Source: Flavobacteriaceae bacterium (GTDB lineage: Bacteria > Bacteroidota > Bacteroidia > Flavobacteriales > Flavobacteriaceae). Taken from it: a DNA stretch of 8,636 nucleotides. The stretch is taken from the NCBI GenBank assembly GCA_003511845.1, contig DOIV01000174.1, positions 1 to 8,636 of the forward strand, given 5' to 3'. The notes under the pieces are model-generated. The model worked only from the letters and a program-made list of their open reading frames with translations, had not been told where the DNA came from and ran no database searches. Position numbers and translations under genes: made by a program. This document shows, one piece after another, positions 5,549 to 8,636 of this stretch. Numbering within the stretch: the first letter of the stretch is position 1; each line of letters starts with the position of its first letter.

Positions 5549-6223
5549 ATGAAAAAATTTATATTTTTTTTATTTTTAATAAACACCACACTTTATGCTC
5601 AGAATAAGGATACAATTAGTTATTCTAAATATTTAGAAGATCAAATCTATATTGGTTTTTCGTATATAACAATGAGAAATCTACCTGAAACTGTATCAAA
5701 AAATGGGATTTCTAATAGTTTTGTCATAGGTTTCATTAAAGACTTACCCTTAAACAAACAGGGTAATTTTGGGTTTGGTATTGGTTTAGGTTATGGGCGT
5801 AATACTTATTTCCAAGATATTAAAATAACTAGACCAAATGGTAAAACATTATTTGAAACTATAGAAGGAAGTTTTAAAAATAATAGGTTTTCTACACACG
5901 CTTTAGAAATTCCTTTTGAACTAAGGTGGCGTACTTCTACCATTGATAAATATAAGTTTTATAGAATTTATGCTGGTGGTAAAGTTAGTTACGCATTTGT
6001 AACTAAATCAAGATTTAAAACTGATGACAATACCATTAAAGTTAAAGGGATTGATGAAATCAATAAATTACAATACGGTTTAACATTATCTGTAGGATTT
6101 GGAACGTGGAATTTTAATGTTTATTACGGATTGAACGATATTTTTTCTGATGCAAAATTCAATAACCTTACTCCAATTGAAATGAGAGATTTTCGTGTTG
6201 GTTTGATGTTTTATATTTTATAA
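5549..6223 (+). CDS. Outer-membrane beta-barrel protein (PorT-like / OMP_b-brl_2 type)
   Basis: This is a 224-residue exported protein. Residues 1-17 form a signal peptide (MKKFIFFLFLINTTLYA, with likely cleavage before Gln18). The mature part shows alternating hydrophobic/polar strands rich in Gly and aromatics. Examples are GNFGFGIGLGYGRNTYF, ALEIPFELRWRT, YRIYAGGKVSYAFVTKS, LQYGLTLSVGFGTWNFNVYYGLND, and a closing strand DFRVGLMFYIL that ends at the C-terminus, as outer-membrane barrels do. About eight strands fit the length. It resembles the small 'porin family' barrels often found beside exbD genes in Flavobacteriia; PorT of the type IX secretion system is one relative, but I cannot assign that role. 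A further in-frame upstream start (TTG 5513) is rejected because it would place a non-signal segment before MKKF and lies in the promoter. Confidence 0.85.
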   Translation: MKKFIFFLFLINTTLYAQNKDTISYSKYLEDQIYIGFSYITMRNLPETVSKNGISNSFVIGFIKDLPLNKQGNFGFGIGLGYGRNTYFQDIKITRPNGKTLFETIEGSFKNNRFSTHALEIPFELRWRTSTIDKYKFYRIYAGGKVSYAFVTKSRFKTDDNTIKVKGIDEINKLQYGLTLSVGFGTWNFNVYYGLNDIFSDAKFNNLTPIEMRDFRVGLMFYIL

Positions 6224-6838
6224 AACAGAATTAAAAGTATAGAATATAAACACTATAATTTGAGATGTAAAGCCTAAGAAAAACCCTAAAACCACTTCAG
6301 TTAGAGTATGAGCTTTTAGCTTAAGCCTCGAAGTAGCTACCAAGCCTAAAAGTGAAAACAATAGTATAAGTATAGTCAATAAATTGAGTTGATATTTATA
6401 GCTTATAACTGTTATAAAACCAATTAAACCAGAAATAGCTAAAGTATGTAAACTTGTTTTTATTTTTGAAAATAAAAGGAGGTATACTAAACATAAAGCT
6501 AAAGAGCATCCAAAAAATGAATATGCTAAAAGGTCAATCGCATTTGTTTTTAATAAGAAATTTCCAATTAAAAAAGAAAGGATTGTAAAAAACAGTAATG
6601 GAAACTTGCGTTCGTCAATAGATATTAAATAAAAACTCTCTATTAGTTTTACTTTTTTTAAAAATAATAATAAGAATATTGGTAAGATATATGTCATCAC
6701 AAAAACAAGTGCTAAAACACGATAAGAAAATTCTTTAGGAATGTGATGAGGGGCAATAATAAAATAGATAAGTGAGCTTACTATAGGTAAAACTATTGGG
6801 TGAAATATAAAAGAAATAAATTTATGGAATTTCATCAT
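6218..6838 (-). CDS. PAP2-like multi-pass membrane protein
   Basis: This is a 206-residue protein with about six hydrophobic helices (roughly 12-30, 40-61, 79-97, 102-123, 133-165 as two short spans, and 183-201). The motifs look like a degenerate PAP2 (type 2 phosphatidic acid phosphatase) site. DERKFP at 75-80 recalls the first basic motif, and SLHTLAISG at 129-137 sits where PSGH is expected (His131). SRLKLKAHTLTE at 170-181 fits SRx5Hx3D, with His177 as the nucleophile and Glu181 replacing Asp. Lipid or undecaprenyl-pyrophosphate phosphatase activity is therefore plausible but not certain. It follows rpoN by 8 bases on the same strand, as the probable third gene of the asnS-rpoN operon. 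Its stop overlaps that of the convergent beta-barrel gene. Two consecutive ATG codons begin the frame; the first is used. Confidence 0.8.
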   Translation of the reverse strand: MMKFHKFISFIFHPIVLPIVSSLIYFIIAPHHIPKEFSYRVLALVFVMTYILPIFLLLFLKKVKLIESFYLISIDERKFPLLFFTILSFLIGNFLLKTNAIDLLAYSFFGCSLALCLVYLLLFSKIKTSLHTLAISGLIGFITVISYKYQLNLLTILILLFSLLGLVATSRLKLKAHTLTEVVLGFFLGFTSQIIVFIFYTFNSVL

Positions 6839-6846
6839 TCATAAAT

Positions 6847-8292
6847 TTAAATTTCTTTTCGCAATCTTGCAACTGGAATATGTAATTGTTCTCTATATTT
6901 TGCAACAGTTCTTCTTGCAATTAAATATCCCTTTTCTTTTAAAATACCAGCTAATTTTTCATCTGTTAAAGGTTTTTTCTTACTCTCTTCAGCTACAACA
7001 GTTTGTAATATTTTTTTAATTTCTCTTGTAGAAACTTCTTCACCAGAATCTGTCATCATAGATTCAGAGAAAAATTCTTTAATCAATTTTGTTCCATAAG
7101 GCGTGTCTACATATTTACTGTTTGCTACTCTTGAAACTGTAGAAATATCCATATGAATTTTGTCAGCAATATCTTTTAAAATCATTGGTTTTAGTTTACG
7201 TTCATCACCAGTTAAAAAATAGGCTTCTTGCATATGCATAATAGTATTCATAGTAACTAATAATGTTTGTTGACGCTGTTTTATTGCATCAATAAACCAC
7301 TTAGCTCCATCTAATTTTTGTTTGATAAATTGAATAGCATCTTTTTGAGATTTTGTTTTGTTTTTAGAAGCAGCATACCCTTTAAGCATATTATTATACT
7401 CATATGAAATATGCAATTCTGGTGCGTTTCTAGAGTTTAATGTCAACTCCAATTTGTCTTCAACTATTCTAATACTAAAGTCGGGTACAACTTGCTCTAC
7501 AATTTTGTTATTACTAGCATAAGAACCTCCAGGTTTCGGATTTAATTTTTCAATTTCTTTAATAGCACCTTTTAGTTTGTCTTCTGTAATATCAAATTTT
7601 TGTAAAAGTTTTTTATAATGCTTCTTAACAAAATATTCAAAAGAGTTTTCTAAAATAGAAATGGCTAAAATTCGTTCAGGTTTTTCTGTTTTTCTATGCA
7701 ATTGAATTAACAAACATTCTTTTAAATTCTGAGCACCTACGCCAGCAGGGTCTAATTTTTGTACATAGTCTAACATACGTTCTACTTCAGAAATATCTGT
7801 AAAAATATTAGCTGAAAAAGCCAAATCATCAACAATATCTTCAAGAGATCTTCTAATATAGCCACTTCCGTCAATACTGCCTACTAAAAATTCAGCAATT
7901 TGACGTTCTTGTTCGTTTAAACGAAATGTATTTAATTGAGTCTTTAAAAATTGATTGAATGATGTGCCCGAAGCATACGGAATGCTTTTCTCATCGTCAT
8001 CAGCACTATAATTATTGGTTTTAAGTCTGTAATTGGGTATTTCATCATCGCTTAAATACTCGTCAATGTTCACATCAGTTTCAATAATTTCAGTACCAGA
8101 ATCATCGTATTCATTTTGTAAATCACTATCAACATCAGACTCTTTGCCACTTTCTAAGGCAGGGTTTTCTTCAATTTCTTGTTTTATTTTTTGCTCAAAA
8201 GCTTGTGTAGGCAATTGAATTAACTTCATCAGCTGTATTTGCTGAGGAGATAATTTTTGTAATAATTTGTAATGTAAACTTTGTTTAAGCAT
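6847..8292 (-). CDS. rpoN: RNA polymerase sigma-54 factor
   Basis: This 481-residue alternative sigma factor directs RNA polymerase to -24/-12 promoters and needs an AAA+ enhancer-binding activator to open them. Region I (about 1-47) is Gln/Leu-rich (LQKLSPQQIQLMKLIQLPTQ), the segment the activator contacts. Region II (about 48-105) is acidic and variable. The core-binding part follows, with LDPAGVGAQNLKECLLIQL at 180-198. The DNA-binding helix-turn-helix is around 372-395 (LKDIADKIHMDISTVSRVAN). The RpoN box ARRTVAKYRE at 459-468, which reads the -24 element, is intact, and the protein ends 13 residues later. Length and all domains are complete. It lies 38 bases downstream of asnS, with no obvious terminator or promoter between, so co-transcription is likely. 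Its activators and regulon are not in this window. Confidence 0.97.
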   Translation of the reverse strand: MLKQSLHYKLLQKLSPQQIQLMKLIQLPTQAFEQKIKQEIEENPALESGKESDVDSDLQNEYDDSGTEIIETDVNIDEYLSDDEIPNYRLKTNNYSADDDEKSIPYASGTSFNQFLKTQLNTFRLNEQERQIAEFLVGSIDGSGYIRRSLEDIVDDLAFSANIFTDISEVERMLDYVQKLDPAGVGAQNLKECLLIQLHRKTEKPERILAISILENSFEYFVKKHYKKLLQKFDITEDKLKGAIKEIEKLNPKPGGSYASNNKIVEQVVPDFSIRIVEDKLELTLNSRNAPELHISYEYNNMLKGYAASKNKTKSQKDAIQFIKQKLDGAKWFIDAIKQRQQTLLVTMNTIMHMQEAYFLTGDERKLKPMILKDIADKIHMDISTVSRVANSKYVDTPYGTKLIKEFFSESMMTDSGEEVSTREIKKILQTVVAEESKKKPLTDEKLAGILKEKGYLIARRTVAKYREQLHIPVARLRKEI

Positions 8293-8330
8293 TAATTGTT
8301 TAATCTATTTTTATTAATCCTACTTTTAGG

Positions 8331-8636
8331 CTAAAATTCTGCATTCTGTGGTGTTCTAGGAAACGGTATCACATCTCTAATATTACCCATACCTGTTGTA
8401 AATTGTACTAGTCGTTCAAAACCTAAACCAAAACCAGAGTGTACTGCAGTACCAAATTTACGTAAATCTAAATACCACCACAATTCTTTTTCGTCTATGT
8501 CTAAAGCTTTCATTTTTTCTACAAGCACATCATATCGTTCTTCACGTTGCGAGCCACCAACAATTTCACCAATACCGGGAAATAATACATCCATCGCTCT
8601 TACCGTCTTTCCATCATCATTTAAACGCATATAAAA
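8331..8636 (-). CDS. asnS: Asparaginyl-tRNA synthetase (3' end only)
   Basis: The frame is open to the window edge (two codons, Phe-Tyr, precede the first visible Met), so only the C-terminal 101 residues are present. The enzyme charges tRNA-Asn with asparagine. The visible part is the end of the class II catalytic core: [20 protein letters not shown], then [16 protein letters not shown], which binds substrate, and motif 3 [16 protein letters not shown], with its ATP-binding Arg. The ending [14 protein letters not shown] is diagnostic of AsnRS rather than AspRS. The stop is TAG. It is the first visible gene of the minus-strand unit asnS-rpoN-PAP2-like. Confidence 0.95.
   Translation of the reverse strand, partial: FYMRLNDDGKTVRAMDVLFPGIGEIVGGSQREERYDVLVEKMKALDIDEKELWWYLDLRKFGTAVHSGFGLGFERLVQFTTGMGNIRDVIPFPRTPQNAEF

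Noticed and set aside
3142..6223. A five-gene operon including the beta-barrel gene
   Set aside because: A strong terminator (5449-5480) and a separate promoter (5512-5544) divide the barrel gene from exbB-exbD, although their neighbourhood may still be functional.
8033..8218. Plus-strand Ser-rich open frame within rpoN
   Set aside because: It is the complement of the acidic region II of sigma-54; the Ser-rich composition is a reading-frame artefact.
527..8636. An asparagine-themed regulon (AsnC-type regulator, asparaginase, AsnRS)
   Set aside because: The three genes are in separate transcription units on both strands with unrelated genes between them, and the regulator's ligand cannot be deduced; the co-occurrence is probably chance.
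1..8636. CRISPR array, prophage, insertion sequence, integron or defence system
   Set aside because: I saw no regularly spaced repeats, transposase, integrase, nuclease or toxin-antitoxin genes. Every sizeable open stretch is accounted for by housekeeping or envelope genes.

Overview
The window looks like a chromosomal segment of a low-GC marine or environmental member of the Flavobacteriia (Bacteroidota). Three observations support this. Base composition is strongly AT-rich throughout. Start codons lack Shine-Dalgarno sequences and are preceded by A/T-rich leaders. Several promoters match the Bacteroidota -33/-7 pattern TTG...TAnnTTTG. The proteins also read as flavobacterial: a biotin carboxylase C-terminus, a two-ExbD operon with an extra four-helix membrane protein, and sigma-54 downstream of asnS. 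I see no insertion sequence, integrase, phage gene or CRISPR array, so this appears to be ordinary core genome.

Layout, left to right. Positions 1-444 hold the 3' end of accC, closed by a hairpin terminator. An Lrp/AsnC-family regulator follows (527-991); its -7 promoter element sits directly after that terminator. A short convergent spacer with a heptamer repeat (ACTGAAC) separates it from a minus-strand membrane zinc metallopeptidase of the YugP type (1095-1793). A divergent type I L-asparaginase (1875-2906) comes next, then a tRNA-Ser(GGA) gene at 2981-3067.

The centre of the window is a four-gene energy-transduction operon (3142-5427): exbB, a small four-helix membrane protein of unknown function, and two non-identical exbD genes. 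It starts just after the tRNA, has a recognisable promoter, and ends in a strong intrinsic terminator at 5449-5480. Its products should form a proton-motive-force-driven inner-membrane motor that energises an outer-membrane process through a TonB-like protein, which is not encoded here. A separately promoted outer-membrane beta-barrel gene follows (5549-6223); its promoter abuts the start codon, which predicts a leaderless mRNA.

The right third is a minus-strand operon read from right to left: asnS (3' end, 8331-8636), rpoN encoding sigma-54 (6847-8292), and a membrane protein with degenerate PAP2 phosphatase motifs (6218-6838). Its stop codon overlaps that of the beta-barrel gene.

No stretch longer than about 300 bases lacks a gene. 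I found no convincing undescribed defence or mobile system. The most interesting leads are the unknown membrane subunit of the ExbB/ExbD operon, a CxxC-bearing insertion in the first ExbD, and the predicted leaderless start of the beta-barrel gene.
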